Shown here in pieces: positions 44,631 to 46,212 of a stretch of DNA of 46,212 nucleotides. Under the pieces are notes generated by a model. The model was given only the letters and a program-made list of their open reading frames with translations. It made no database searches and had not been told where the DNA came from. Within the stretch, counting starts at the first letter, position 1. Each line of letters starts with the position of its first letter. The stretch comes from Shewanella algicola. Its GTDB lineage: Bacteria > Pseudomonadota > Gammaproteobacteria > Enterobacterales > Shewanellaceae. The position numbers were made by a program, and so were the translations under genes. The DNA is taken from assembly GCF_014648035.1 (NCBI RefSeq), contig NZ_BMQI01000042.1, forward strand, positions 1 to 46,212, given 5' to 3'.

Positions 44631-45414
44631 TGAAGTGGTAACGACTGCATCGAAAGATGCAGGCGTCGATCATAGTGTCACTCCCGCTCAACTGCAGGCG
44701 TTGTTATCAGCACCTAAAGCTGAGCAAGTCGCCGCTCTAGAAAGCATTAATCAGTTTTTAGCAGGGTTAACGGCTCAAGAGCGCGTTGCTTGGGGTTTAG
44801 CGTATTTACCGGGCGAACATGCGTTATCGTCAAGCTTTGGTATTCAAGGCGCGGTAATGTTGCATATGGTCACTCAAGCGCAAAGTGATATCCCAGTGAT
44901 TTTAACCGACACTGGCTATTTGTTTTCTGAGACATACCAGTTTATTGATCAGTTAACCGAGCGTTTAAACCTCAACCTTAAAGTGTACCAAGCTGAGCAA
45001 ACTCAAGCGTGGCAAGAAGCGCGTTTTGGTAAGCTTTGGGAGCAGGGGGTTGATGGCCTAGAAAAGTATAACCGCATCAATAAAGTTGAGCCTATGCAGC
45101 GTGCATTAGCTGAGCTCAATGTGAATACCTGGTTTGCTGGGTTGCGTCGCAGCCAATCGAGTACGCGTGAGGCATTGCCGATTTTAGCCATTAGTGGCAA
45201 ACGTTTTAAGTTGTTGCCCATCATTGAGTGGAGCAATAAAGACGTGCACATGTATTTAACTGAACATAACCTGCCGTACCACCCATTGTGGGAACAGGGT
45301 TATGTGTCAGTAGGTGATACCCATTCTAGCAAGCCGTTAGAGTTAGGTATGACAGAAGAAGAAACCCGTTTTAACGGCTTAAAACGCGAATGTGGTTTGC
45401 ACTTCGATATTTAG
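44623..45414 (+). CDS. cysH: Phosphoadenosine phosphosulfate (PAPS) reductase
   Basis: 263 residues. The ATG at 44623 (MPNEVVTTASKD) is preceded by AAGGA five bases upstream and overlaps the cysI end; the in-frame ATG at 44602 lacks this. Conserved: LSSSFGIQGAVMLHMV (PP-loop-like), LTDTGYLFSETYQFID, WFAGLRRSQSSTR and the C-terminal KRECGLHF with the catalytic Cys. The paired cysteines that bind 4Fe-4S in APS reductases are absent, so the substrate should be PAPS with thioredoxin or glutaredoxin as donor. It supplies sulfite to CysJI. Confidence 0.95.
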   Translation: MPNEVVTTASKDAGVDHSVTPAQLQALLSAPKAEQVAALESINQFLAGLTAQERVAWGLAYLPGEHALSSSFGIQGAVMLHMVTQAQSDIPVILTDTGYLFSETYQFIDQLTERLNLNLKVYQAEQTQAWQEARFGKLWEQGVDGLEKYNRINKVEPMQRALAELNVNTWFAGLRRSQSSTREALPILAISGKRFKLLPIIEWSNKDVHMYLTEHNLPYHPLWEQGYVSVGDTHSSKPLELGMTEEETRFNGLKRECGLHFDI

Positions 45415-45519
45415 CTTTAACTCGGATAGTAAAAGGCTTTCAAACAGTCCCTCGTGTTCTGATATTAAGCGTTTTATATCTTATTCTCGGTTTGGGGTGT
45501 CTAGACCTTGTCTGTATTT

Positions 45520-45560
45520 AGTTAACATTCGTCAAGTAATAAAACGGGTGAATGTTAACT
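45520..45560. repeat. Perfect 11-bp inverted repeat
   Basis: AGTTAACATTC and GAATGTTAACT are separated by 19 bases. It lies about 105 bases after the cysH stop and lacks a following T-run, so it could be an operator pair or an mRNA 3' structure rather than a terminator. Confidence 0.6.
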
Positions 45561-45975
45561 ATCCTTAACTCAGGATAATAAGCTTTCTCAAGTAGGCCTT
45601 TGCTCTACTAATTGGATTATTGTCTACATAATAAATCCGACAATAGACTTGCTATTGAGATGTCGATTCGTCCTATTGTTGTTTTACTCGCAAGTTCTCC
45701 TCCAAAAGATTGAATTTAAGTTGTGTCATCGGCGCGTCATCGCGTTGTAATGTCGATAAATCATGGTGTTGTATGTGTAACATGAAGAAAACGATTAAAT
45801 TTTATTTAAATTTTCATGCAAGCATGCCGATACTAGGCTAAATTTAGACGTTCCCGTAGACGGTTTTTGTTGGCGTTTTGGGGTTGTTATTGCAACCCAC
45901 GTACCTTCAAAAGCTTCGCTCGCATCCTCGAGCACTTTGATTGACTTGTTAGCGTATAAGTAATCAACAATGTAA

Positions 45976-46016
45976 ACCCGATAACCCAGATGTATATGGG
46001 TTATCGGGTGTTATTT
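45976..46016 (+). terminator. Candidate intrinsic terminator
   Basis: ACCCGATAACCC, loop of ten bases, GGGTTATCGGGT: a perfect 12-pair stem followed by GTTATTTT. It is over 560 bases from cysH, so it probably ends another, unrecognised transcript. Confidence 0.6.
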
Positions 46017-46212
46017 TCCTCTTTTTTCCATCCTTTCTGTCTGTCCTTTATTTTTTATCATGAGTTTGTTATCCGCTGACTGCCTATGTTGGATCGCCAC
46101 TACAGATGCGTAATGCTTCATTTAATGCTAGATTAATCCGTAGTTTATCGTAAGCGTCTAGCCAACGGCACCTAGCAATTTATTTTTACCTGATGTTCCA
46201 CGGTAATAATGG

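Larger units (their letters stand above)
45415..46212. other. Long region without a recognised gene, with inverted repeats
   Basis: About 800 bases with no frame that looks coding on either strand. It holds AGTTAACATTC (45520-45530) paired with GAATGTTAACT (45550-45560), a small stem GGGTTG/CAACCC (45881-45898), and the strong hairpin at 45976-46009. It may contain the promoter of a gene outside the window and possibly a small RNA. Confidence 0.45.

Overview
The window looks like a chromosomal segment of a marine gammaproteobacterium, most likely Shewanella or a close relative. This rests on gene content and protein similarity recalled from memory: an NqrA-F sodium pump, CydDC, DbpA and RhlE helicases, HldE, DUF3581, DUF3626, DUF1097, a pirin, PntAB and a CysJIH cluster, with moderate-to-low G+C and AT-rich spacers. 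No rRNA, tRNA or CRISPR array was recognised.

Region 1 (1-2513) is accessory DNA. It opens with the 3' end of a group II intron (domains V and VI). A small gene cassette (283-729) follows, whose stop codon lies inside a VCR-like integron attC site (724-821). A second group II intron 5' end (from 822) begins exactly at the attC core GTTA. Next come a lone secreted protein on the minus strand and a truncated REP-associated (RAYT) transposase. Joining the expected GTTA to the first bases after the upstream intron rebuilds an attC core that is the exact complement of the cassette's other core. This suggests that two intron copies sit at the same position in consecutive attC sites.

Region 2 (2514-13904) is a loose set of single genes: an orphan periplasmic sugar-type binding protein, an unusually long MipA/OmpV-type outer membrane protein, a DUF4287/DUF5655 protein, a CPBP-type membrane protease cut by an in-frame TGA, a DUF1097 membrane protein, a zinc-ribbon protein, a diguanylate cyclase, two unrecognised membrane proteins, an Aer-like chemoreceptor and a pirin. 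A 279-bp MITE-like element with near-perfect terminal inverted repeats lies at 13982-14260.

Region 3 (14261-28705) is core genome: convergent dbpA and rhlE sharing a bidirectional terminator, a DUF3626 gene, cydDC, and the six-gene nqrABCDEF operon with tightly spaced or overlapping reading frames and a strong terminator.

Region 4 (28732-37485) mixes a small HTH protein, an atypical SDR, an iodotyrosine-deiodinase-like nitroreductase, a small exported protein, an LpxL-type acyltransferase divergent from hldE (both envelope LPS genes), a putative exported zinc peptidase directly behind hldE, a TetR regulator, a DUF3581 protein and a PAS-GGDEF cyclase.

Region 5 (37542-46212) has two redox themes: the proton-translocating transhydrogenase pntAB (minus strand) and the assimilatory sulfate/sulfite reduction cluster cysJIH (plus strand). 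CysJ consumes NADPH, which PntAB can supply. After cysH about 800 bases carry no convincing gene but do carry two perfect inverted repeats.
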